A DNA stretch of 64,000 bases, taken from assembly GCA_027449965.1 (NCBI GenBank), contig DAIDKP010000010.1, positions 1-64,000 on the forward strand. The letters are read 5' to 3'. The position numbers were made by a program, and so were the translations under genes. Below are positions 57,465 through 64,000 of the stretch, piece by piece. Source of the DNA: Acidobacteriaceae bacterium (lineage in GTDB: Bacteria > Acidobacteriota > Terriglobia > Terriglobales > Acidobacteriaceae). Each line of letters starts with the position of its first letter. The stretch's first letter is position 1. The notes beneath the pieces were generated by a model. That model did no database searches and was not told where the DNA came from. It saw only the letters and a list, made by a program, of their open reading frames with translations.

Positions 57465-58340
57465 TCAGCTTGCGTGAAGCAGACCGCGGCCCAGGGTGAA
57501 GAGCGCAATGGCCAGCAGAATCCGGTAAACGGCGAAGAGGACGAAGCCGTGCCGACGTACCCATTGCAGGAACCACTCCACGACGCCGAGAGCGACGATG
57601 AAAGAGACAACGAAGCCGATGGCGAGTACGACCCAATCCTGGCCAGACATGACGAGCGGCGCGATGGTGGCTGCAGCGTGGTGGCCGGGGTGCAGCGTTT
57701 TGACAAGATCGTAGCCGGTGGCGGCGATCATCGTGGGAATGGAGACGAGGAAGCTGAACTCCAGCGCAGCGGAGCGGCTGAGGCCCGCGATCTGACCCGC
57801 GGCGATGGTGGTCATGGAGCGTGAGGCACCGGGAAAAACCGCCGAAAGTGTCTGGCAAAGGCCGATCCAGATGGACTGCAGGAGGCTCATCTGCTCCACA
57901 TCGGTGACGCTGCTTTCCGTGCGCTCGCTCCACACATCGACGACCCACATGATGACGCCGCCGACGAAGAGCGAGATGGCCATGACGGTGAGGTTTTCCA
58001 GATGCTTGCTGATGAGTTTGGTGAGCAGCAGCGAGGGCGCTGCCGTGCAGACAAAGGCAATCGTTGTCAACGAGACGGGATGCGTCCAGATATTTTTGTC
58101 GTGGTTTTCACCCTGCGGAAAGGTGCGCAGAAACTCGACGATGCGACCGAGAAACAGCAGGCAGAGCGCAAGAATTGCTCCAAGCTGAATGACGATCGAA
58201 TACATCTTCCAGTAAGGGCTGGCGAGGTCGAGATGCAGGAGCGCTTCAGTGATGCGCAGGTGCGCGGTCGAACTGACGGGCAGAAATTCCGTGAGGCCTT
58301 CGACGATGCCCAGCAGCACAGAGATGAGATAGATATTCAA
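57465..58340 (-). CDS. uppP: undecaprenyl-diphosphate phosphatase (UppP/BacA)
   Basis: Recycles the undecaprenyl carrier for peptidoglycan synthesis; its activity also gives bacitracin resistance. The 291-residue, eight-helix protein has GIVEGLTEFLPVSSTAHLRI and FPGASRSMTTIAAG, the two active-site motifs. The start codon is TTG at 58340 after an excellent AGGAGG. Confidence 0.96.
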   Translation of the reverse strand: MNIYLISVLLGIVEGLTEFLPVSSTAHLRITEALLHLDLASPYWKMYSIVIQLGAILALCLLFLGRIVEFLRTFPQGENHDKNIWTHPVSLTTIAFVCTAAPSLLLTKLISKHLENLTVMAISLFVGGVIMWVVDVWSERTESSVTDVEQMSLLQSIWIGLCQTLSAVFPGASRSMTTIAAGQIAGLSRSAALEFSFLVSIPTMIAATGYDLVKTLHPGHHAAATIAPLVMSGQDWVVLAIGFVVSFIVALGVVEWFLQWVRRHGFVLFAVYRILLAIALFTLGRGLLHAS

Positions 58341-58541
58341 GCTTCCTCCTGGCGCAAGGAATGAGCGCCTTCAACGCAATCCGACGAGGAAATCGCCAAT
58401 CAAGCCAGCCAAGCCAACCAGGGGCAGCGCGGAATACAAGTGACGGTTGTGTGCTTTCAGGAGCACTCCGAATGAACCTACAGGAAGACGTTAGCACAAC
58501 GGATGGGGCGGCTGCGGCATGGAACGCACCTGGCGTGGATT

Positions 58542-59576
58542 TCAATTGGCTTCCGTACCGTAAATGACAATACCGTGTTGCAGTTTGTAAACCAGAGCGG
58601 CGGTGCGCGAGGTGTAGTCGGAGTGAGGAAAATTCCTGATCAGGAAGTCTTCAATGCCTTGCACTTCCTTGATGGCGTCGGAGGCCTGTTTGTCGGCGCC
58701 GGCGGCGGCCTCCATGTCGTGAACAGCGGCCATGCGGTATGCAGCCTGATAGAGCGCTTCGGTGACACGCGGACTTTTGGGATGCTGACTGGCGTAGTCC
58801 TCGTAGACTCCCGCCTCTTTTGCGGGGCAGTGTGGATCACCCTGCCAGGTGCCGCAGACCTTGTTGTCGAGCATGTCCCAGGCGGCGAGATCGGCCTGTC
58901 GGGAGCCGGGCCAGGTGTGGATGATCTTCTTCATTTCGCTGTCGTCCATGGATTCGCGCAGATAGGCTTCTTTCTCTTTGGCCGAGGGCAGTTGTGCAAG
59001 ATCGGCCTTGTCAAACTGCCATCGAATGTCGGCTGCGCGCCAGGCTGCCTCGGGCGCCAGTGGCGATTCCGGATAAAACTCCAGCAGACGCTGATAGAGC
59101 AAGCGGGCGGCTTGTCCGGCATCGTGCGGGCCGCGCGCATCGGAGGCCAGCGACTCCATGATCGCCGCCTGGCCCATGAGCACCTGGTCGCCGTTGGCGG
59201 TGGTCGAAACGAGCACATTTTTTGCCAGCAGCCAGCCGGTCACCGGGACGGGACGATTGTTGTCGCCGAGCATGGGCGCGTCGCGGCGATCCTCCGTTGG
59301 CGCGTCGGTATTGGCGAAGACGCGCATCCAGGGGCCGTTCGTCTCCGCCACAACCATCTCGCGGCCTGCCTGAATGCGGGTGAGCATCTGCGCATGTGCG
59401 TCGGCGTAGACATAAATCGGTGTGCGCACCAGCACGGTGGCCAATGGACCGGCAGAGGGCAAGGGCGGACCATCGTCGGAGTTTTTGGGCTTTTGCGCGG
59501 CACAGACGAGGACGGAGAGCGAAACAAGCAGCAGGGCATGAAACGATCTGCGACCCGGCATCACAACGGGCATCAT
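58542..59576 (-). CDS. secreted protein with SH3-like and TPR-like regions
   Basis: 344 residues: signal peptide (SFHALLLVSLSVLVCAAQ), an SH3b-like stretch (about 45-125; TPIYVYADAHAQMLTRIQAG, GPWMRVFAN) and a helical repeat region like BamD/YbgF-type outer-membrane lipoproteins (LLYQRLLEFYPESPLAPEAA). Two ATGs at 59576/59573 follow GGAGAGCGTGCG; a GTG at 59621 overlapping the upstream stop (GTGA) is the alternative. Likely an envelope scaffold; function not known. Confidence 0.75.
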   Translation of the reverse strand: MMPVVMPGRRSFHALLLVSLSVLVCAAQKPKNSDDGPPLPSAGPLATVLVRTPIYVYADAHAQMLTRIQAGREMVVAETNGPWMRVFANTDAPTEDRRDAPMLGDNNRPVPVTGWLLAKNVLVSTTANGDQVLMGQAAIMESLASDARGPHDAGQAARLLYQRLLEFYPESPLAPEAAWRAADIRWQFDKADLAQLPSAKEKEAYLRESMDDSEMKKIIHTWPGSRQADLAAWDMLDNKVCGTWQGDPHCPAKEAGVYEDYASQHPKSPRVTEALYQAAYRMAAVHDMEAAAGADKQASDAIKEVQGIEDFLIRNFPHSDYTSRTAALVYKLQHGIVIYGTEAN

Positions 59577-59617
59577 CGCACGCTCTCCAGCCGATGGACG
59601 CAGCGACGGCACATGCG

Positions 59618-60649
59618 TCACCCCTGGCCTTTCGCTATCGGGTCGGCGAGAGTTTCCGCCAGCAGCTTCGGAGCGACGTTGCCCCCGCTGAGCACGGCCA
59701 CAGCGCGCTGAAAAGGCGGCAGTTCGTGCGCGTGGAAGAGCAGCGCGGCGGTGGTGACGGCTCCGCTTGGCTCCGGGACGAGGCGCGTGGCGGAGACGAT
59801 GGCGCGCATGGCGGCGCGAATCTCGGCCTCTGTAACGGTGACGATGCGATCAACAAAGGCCCGAATGTGCGCGAAGTTGCGCACGCCGACGCTTTGCGTG
59901 CGCAGGCCGTCAGCGATTGTACGACTGGTAAGCTCAGCGGGCCAGGTGACGATTTCGCCGCGACGAAAGCTTTCTGCCGCGTCGCCGGCCAGCTCCGGCT
60001 CGACGCCAACGACCACAGCGCGCGGCAACAACTGTCGGATGGACGCAGAGACACCGCTGAGCAAGCCGCCGCCGCTGACCGGAGCCAGAACCAGATCGAC
60101 CTCCGGCAGCTGCCGGGCAATCTCCAGCCCGCAGGTGGCCTGCCCGGCGATGACGTCAGCGTCGTCGTAGGGCGGAATGGTGATGTAGCCGTGGCGGCGC
60201 ACCAGCTCATCGCTCTTCGCCAGCCGCTCGCTGGAGGCAACGCCGACATCGACAACTTCAGCGCCCAGCGCCAGCGTGGCCGCACGTTTGATGGCGGGCG
60301 CGTTCGAGGGCATGACGATGACCGCCTTTGCGCCGACGGTACGCGCGGCATAGGCCACTCCCTGCGCATGGTTGCCGCTGGAGTAGGTGATGACGCCGCG
60401 GGCAATCTGCTCCGGCGTGAGTTGAAGAATACGATTGGCAGCGCCGCGCAGCTTGAAGCTGCCGATGGGTTGTAGGCTCTCGGCCTTGAGCCAGCAGTGT
60501 CGTCCAACCAGCGCGGCAGAAAAAGCGGAAAAATCCGCAGCGACGAGCGGCGTCTCCACGATGACCGGAGCGATGCGCTCGGCTGCGGCGCGGATGTCGG
60601 CTACGCTGACCAGAACTGCTTCGTTCGAGTTCACGCTGGGATCGGCCAT
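59618..60649 (-). CDS. threonine/serine dehydratase (PLP-dependent)
   Basis: 343 residues of fold-type II PLP enzyme: Lys66 in GSFKLRGA, the Asn loop SSGNHAQG and the phosphate loop SGGGLLSG. It lacks the C-terminal ACT-like regulatory domains of biosynthetic IlvA, so a catabolic threonine dehydratase, serine racemase or hydroxyaspartate dehydratase role is likely. AGGAAG precedes ATG 60649. Confidence 0.9.
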   Translation of the reverse strand: MADPSVNSNEAVLVSVADIRAAAERIAPVIVETPLVAADFSAFSAALVGRHCWLKAESLQPIGSFKLRGAANRILQLTPEQIARGVITYSSGNHAQGVAYAARTVGAKAVIVMPSNAPAIKRAATLALGAEVVDVGVASSERLAKSDELVRRHGYITIPPYDDADVIAGQATCGLEIARQLPEVDLVLAPVSGGGLLSGVSASIRQLLPRAVVVGVEPELAGDAAESFRRGEIVTWPAELTSRTIADGLRTQSVGVRNFAHIRAFVDRIVTVTEAEIRAAMRAIVSATRLVPEPSGAVTTAALLFHAHELPPFQRAVAVLSGGNVAPKLLAETLADPIAKGQG

Positions 60650-60667
60650 CGGCACCACTCTTCCTGC

Positions 60668-62323
60668 TTAGATTTCCATGACCACCGGCAGAATCATAGG
60701 TCGACGGCCCGTGGCTTTCTGAATAAAGCGCTTGAGATCGACGCGAAGTTTTTCCTTGACCACTCCGTAGTCGGATTTCTCCTCGGCGTTGAGCGACTCC
60801 AGCGTCTTCAGCATCACCTGACGCGCAGCGTCGGCGATATCCGCGCCGCCAAAGCCCCGCATGATGACCTCCGGCTGGCGCTCGACCGAGCCGGTGCGCA
60901 GGTTGATGGCGACGACGGCCAGCACAATGCCGTCCTCTGAAAGTGTGCGGCGATCCTTGATGACCAGATCTTCGACGACATCGATGGTTGAGCCGGAATC
61001 AATGAGCACGCGCCCGGCGGTGACTTTGCCGTTCTTCCGCGCCTGGGTCTTGTCCAGCTCCAGCACGTCGCCATCCTCGATGACGATAGCCGAGCCGATA
61101 GCTCCCGTCTCCTGCGCCACGCGCGCGTGTTTGCGCAGGTAGCGATAGTCGCCGTGCACGGGGATGAAATACTCCGGGCGGACGAGGTTGATGAGCAGGC
61201 GCAACTCTTCCTGACTACCGTGTCCACTGACATGGATCAGCCCCGCCGAGCCGTCATCATAGATGACCTGAGCATCGCGCCGCGCAAGATGATCGATGAC
61301 GCGAAAGATCGCTTTTTCGTTTCCGGGAATGATGCGCGAGCTGAGTACAACGGTGTCACCGGCGTCGATGCGGGCGTGCTTGTGGCTGTCGACGGCGGCG
61401 CGGCTGAGCGCGCTCATCGGCTCACCCTGCGTGCCGCTGATGAGCACCATCAGTTCATCTGCGGGAACGTCGCGCATGTGGCCCGGCTGGACGACAAGAC
61501 CTGGAGGGATGTCGATGTAACCGAAGTCCTGCGCTACCTCCGTGCTCTCGTTCATGGAGCGGCCGACGATGGCCACCTTCCTGCCGTGTGCGCGCGCCAG
61601 TTCAAAGGCGATGCGGATGCGATAGATGGACGAGGAGAAACAACTGAAGAAGATGCGTTTCTGCGCCCGCGCGACAATCTCATCGAGGCGCGGCTTCACG
61701 GACCACTCGCTGGGGGTGTAGCCGGGGCGTTCGACGTTGGTCGAATCCTGCAGCAGGGCCAGTACGCCGCGCTTGCCGTATTCGGCAAAAGTATGCAGGT
61801 CAAAGGGCTTGCCGTCCGGCGGCGAGAGATCGATTTTGAAGTCGCCAGTGTGGATGATGACGCCGACGGGTGTCTCAATGGCCAGCGCAACGCAATCGAC
61901 CAGCGAGTGTGTGACGCGGATCGGCTCAATGATGAACGGGCCGATGGTGAACTTGCGCTTCGGCTCGATATCGATCAGCTCGGTCTCATCGAGCAGATGA
62001 TGCTCTTCCAGCTTGCCCTCGACATAGGCAAGCGTGAACTCGGTGCCGTAGACGGGCACCTTGATCTCCTGCAACATCCAGGGCAGGCCGCCGATGTGAT
62101 CTTCATGGCCATGCGTGAGCACGATGCCGCGCACATGTGCTTTGTTTTCTATGAGATAGCTAAGGTCGGGGACGACCACATCCACGCCCAGCAGCTCCGA
62201 CTCCGGGAACATCAGCCCGGCGTCGATGACGAGAATATCGTCTTTCCAGCGGATGGCCATGCAGTTCATGCCAAATTCGCCAAGACCGCCAAGAGGAATA
62301 ATTTTCAGTTTTTCGCTTTGCAT
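60668..62323 (-). CDS. rnj: ribonuclease J
   Basis: RNase J is a metallo-beta-lactamase-fold 5'-exo/endoribonuclease for mRNA decay and rRNA maturation. The 551-residue protein starts LKIIPLGGLGEFGMN, carries HGHEDH (His71, His73, Asp75, His76), a beta-CASP region (VAIVGRSMNESTEVA, SGTQGEPMSAL) and the C-terminal oligomerisation domain. The start at 62323 is the family N-terminus; the longer ORF to 62644 is unsupported and overlaps dapD. It lies just upstream of the threonine dehydratase gene on the same strand. Confidence 0.95.
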   Translation of the reverse strand: MQSEKLKIIPLGGLGEFGMNCMAIRWKDDILVIDAGLMFPESELLGVDVVVPDLSYLIENKAHVRGIVLTHGHEDHIGGLPWMLQEIKVPVYGTEFTLAYVEGKLEEHHLLDETELIDIEPKRKFTIGPFIIEPIRVTHSLVDCVALAIETPVGVIIHTGDFKIDLSPPDGKPFDLHTFAEYGKRGVLALLQDSTNVERPGYTPSEWSVKPRLDEIVARAQKRIFFSCFSSSIYRIRIAFELARAHGRKVAIVGRSMNESTEVAQDFGYIDIPPGLVVQPGHMRDVPADELMVLISGTQGEPMSALSRAAVDSHKHARIDAGDTVVLSSRIIPGNEKAIFRVIDHLARRDAQVIYDDGSAGLIHVSGHGSQEELRLLINLVRPEYFIPVHGDYRYLRKHARVAQETGAIGSAIVIEDGDVLELDKTQARKNGKVTAGRVLIDSGSTIDVVEDLVIKDRRTLSEDGIVLAVVAINLRTGSVERQPEVIMRGFGGADIADAARQVMLKTLESLNAEEKSDYGVVKEKLRVDLKRFIQKATGRRPMILPVVMEI

Positions 62324-62429
62324 CGTATCTTCACTGATGCTACCACCCATCCCTGTCGCGCTGTGGCTGCTTCGGTTGCAGCAACCCATGAAGCAGCCAT
62401 CAGGAAGCGATTGGGTGCCCGAGTCTGGC

Positions 62430-63326
62430 TCAGCGCAGCCACTCTTCGAGGGCTGTGGCGAGGTCGGTCTTGTCGTCGCGGTATTTGACGATGACGGGCG
62501 TGTAGAGGCTGAGGCTCCACTGTTCGGGGTGGGCGTGACGACCGGGCGGGACGGCGCGCGAGCCGGGCACGACGACGGCGTTGGCAGGAATGCGCAGCGG
62601 CTGCTCGGCTGTTGCGCGGAGGATGGTTCCTTGCACAAGATCATAAACGGGCGTGCCGCGGGTGAGGATGGTGCCGGGCGCGAGCACCGCTCCGTGGCCG
62701 ACGATGGTGCCCTCGTAGACGCCGGTGTTGCCGCCGATGAGCGCGTCGTCTTCGATGATGACGGGCGAGGCGTTGACCGGCTCCAGCACGCCGCCGATCT
62801 GCGCGGCGGCGCTCAGGTGGACGCGTTTCCCGATCTGCGCGCAGGAGCCGACGAGCGCGTGCGAATCGACCATGGTGCCTTCATCGACGTACGCGCCAAC
62901 GTTGACGTACATTGGCGGCATGCAGACGACGCCGCGGGCGAGAAACGCTCCGGCGCGAACGCTGGAGCCGCCGGGAACGATGCGGATGCCCTCGGCGGCC
63001 GTGAAGCGGCGTGCGGGATAGGTGGCTTTGTCCACAAACGAAAGGCTGTCGCCGGGCATTTCCGCCAGTGCGCCGAGGCGAAAACCGAGAAGGATGCCGC
63101 GCTTGACCCAGGCGTTCACGCGCCAGCCGGTGGGCGAGGTGGCATCGGGTTCGGCGGCGCGGACAGTTCCCTGCTCCAGCGCCGTGCGCAAGGCGGCAAA
63201 AGCAGCCAGCGCTTCCTCGCGCTGGGCTTCGCTGAAGGCGGAGAGCGCGAAGAGCCTGTCGATGGTGGCGGATTGCGAATCCAAAGGGATAGCGTTGGAG
63301 CGGGGTGGAATGGAACTGGATGGCAT
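62430..63326 (-). CDS. dapD: tetrahydrodipicolinate N-succinyltransferase
   Basis: Succinylates tetrahydrodipicolinate, committing to the succinylase branch of DAP synthesis. 298 residues: N-terminal helical domain (about 1-105) and a left-handed beta-helix (about 110-250) with PMYVNVGAYVDEGTMVDSHA and IIEDDALIGGNTGVYEGTIV hexapeptide repeats. With dapA and dapB at 38-41 kb it points to the succinyl route. TAAACT lies exactly 6 nt before the ATG, with no Shine-Dalgarno. Confidence 0.95.
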   Translation of the reverse strand: MPSSSIPPRSNAIPLDSQSATIDRLFALSAFSEAQREEALAAFAALRTALEQGTVRAAEPDATSPTGWRVNAWVKRGILLGFRLGALAEMPGDSLSFVDKATYPARRFTAAEGIRIVPGGSSVRAGAFLARGVVCMPPMYVNVGAYVDEGTMVDSHALVGSCAQIGKRVHLSAAAQIGGVLEPVNASPVIIEDDALIGGNTGVYEGTIVGHGAVLAPGTILTRGTPVYDLVQGTILRATAEQPLRIPANAVVVPGSRAVPPGRHAHPEQWSLSLYTPVIVKYRDDKTDLATALEEWLR

Positions 63327-63332
63327 GGATTC

Positions 63333-63338
63333 AGTTTA
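63333..63338 (-). promoter_or_regulatory. -10-like TAAACT 6 nt before dapD
   Basis: On the minus strand TAAACT is followed by GAATCC and then the dapD ATG, so initiation at the start codon itself is predicted. Confidence 0.45.
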
Positions 63339-63460
63339 GTGGATTGTGCCGTATTCGTCGGCGTTTGATGTTTGTGCCGATACAAACCGGGGAACAAAGC
63401 TGTCGCCCATTGCGTAATGCTGGTGGAAGGATTGTTTGCAGGCGGCGGTAGTGGAGATCG

Positions 63461-64000
63461 ATGGAAAGTTTTGGAGACATCTTCGGGCAGGTGATGCAGG
63501 CGATGCTGGCCAACAAGCTGCGCACGTTCCTGACCATGTTTGGGATTGCGTGGGGCGTGGGATCGCTGCTGGTGCTGGTGGGGCTGGGTGAGGGCTTTCG
63601 CAGTGGCCAGCGCAGGAATCTGGCTGATGTGGGCAACGACGTCATCATGATGTGGGGTGGACTGATCCCCGCCGTGCCCAACCAGCACACGGCGCAACGC
63701 CCGTACAAGCTGACGCCCGCCGATGAAGCGGAGATTGGCAAGTTGCCTGAGGTGCGCGCGGTGACGGCGACGCTTGAGCGCACGGATATGTACGAGGTGA
63801 GTCAGTGGTCGAATACTTCGTCGCGGGTGATGGGCGTGGAGCCGAATTACCCGGTGGTGCGGTTTTTGCCAGTGATTGCGGGGCGGTTTCTGGATGAAGG
63901 CGACCTGGTGAATCGTCGTCGTGTGGCCGTTCTGGGGCAGAAGACGGTGCAGCTACTGTTCTCCGGAAGGCCGTTTCTGGGCCACTCCATCACCCTGAAC
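63461..64000 (+). CDS. MacB-like ABC transporter permease, N-terminal part
   Basis: Starts at ATG 63461 after GGAGATCG and runs open to the window end (180 codons). First helix about 20-42 (LRTFLTMFGIAWGVGSLLVL), then a MacB-type periplasmic core domain (YKLTPADEAEIGKLPEVRAV; VMGVEPNYPVVRFLPVIAGR). Expected full length is about 400. Divergent from dapD across 134 bp. A MacB-type ATPase, if present, lies outside the window. Confidence 0.88.
   Translation, partial: MESFGDIFGQVMQAMLANKLRTFLTMFGIAWGVGSLLVLVGLGEGFRSGQRRNLADVGNDVIMMWGGLIPAVPNQHTAQRPYKLTPADEAEIGKLPEVRAVTATLERTDMYEVSQWSNTSSRVMGVEPNYPVVRFLPVIAGRFLDEGDLVNRRRVAVLGQKTVQLLFSGRPFLGHSITLN

Noticed and set aside
61127-62488. 453-residue plus-strand ORF opposite RNase J, and similar long plus ORFs at 58503-59711 and 4220-5347
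   Set aside because: Antisense shadows of rnj, the SH3/TPR-like gene and the DUF885 gene respectively.

Overview
The window is a gene-dense, GC-rich chromosomal segment. Its gene families point to an acidobacterium, most likely class Terriglobia (Acidobacteriaceae-like). There are two secreted proteins of the acidobacterial VWFA-related family, an oversized TonB receptor with an N-terminal carboxypeptidase-regulatory domain, a CarboxypepD_reg-like outer-membrane-type protein, a putative bacillithiol-disulfide reductase (YpdA family), and many secreted beta-propeller or peptidase proteins. I see no rRNA, tRNA, CRISPR array or complete insertion sequence.

Layout. 1-1190: broken TonB receptor, possibly next to a mobile-element edge. 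1191-5563: Tat-exported GH2 glycosidase and a DUF885 metallohydrolase. 5679-7363: plsY-gpsA (phospholipid and glycerol-3-phosphate). 7360-10366: compact arsenic island arsC, arsM <-> arsR, acr3, with a shared divergent promoter. 10587-15006: CarboxypepD-like protein, zinc-ribbon microprotein, ftsY, ribD, ribE. 15105-22075: type IV pilus/type II secretion assembly operon (PilC, PilB, PilM, PilN, PilO and PilP-like proteins and a GspG-like pseudopilin with Gly/Ser-rich insertions), closed by a strong terminator. 22179-27834: IscA/ErpA, a small membrane protein, a VWFA protein, an S55 (SpoIVB-like) peptidase and a zinc alcohol dehydrogenase. 27888-34779: beta-propeller protein, LolC/E-like permease, second zinc-ribbon microprotein, HAD phosphatase, lytic transglycosylase, flippase-like membrane protein. 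34828-41126: nrdR, then lysine/DAP genes asd, lysC, dapB and dapA with a VWFA protein between. 41434-47580: small unknown, ypdA-like reductase, PAS histidine kinase, lipoprotein serine protease. 47758-53112: ABC-2 exporter, coiled-coil microprotein, two oxidoreductases, two response regulators (one with an Hpt domain). 53161-64000: beta-propeller, ftsK, uppP, SH3/TPR-like protein, threonine dehydratase, rnj (RNase J), dapD, and the start of a MacB-like permease.

How the genes work together. Lysine/DAP synthesis is well represented (asd, lysC, dapA, dapB, dapD) and fits with nearby envelope genes (uppP, transglycosylase, ftsK). The arsenic island carries the full reduce, methylate, efflux and sense set. 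The pilus operon carries the motor and alignment complex but no secretin.

Most notable signals: (i) several genes have a TANNNT hexamer exactly 6 nt before the start codon and no Shine-Dalgarno, which suggests leaderless mRNAs; (ii) the S55 peptidase has its Ser and His motifs in the opposite order to SpoIVB; (iii) the ars divergent operator; (iv) the pseudopilin with low-complexity insertions; (v) tandem repeats plus a promoter-overlapping dyad upstream of asd. Frames, starts and motifs were read from the sequence. Family names rest on recognition of motifs, not on database searches.
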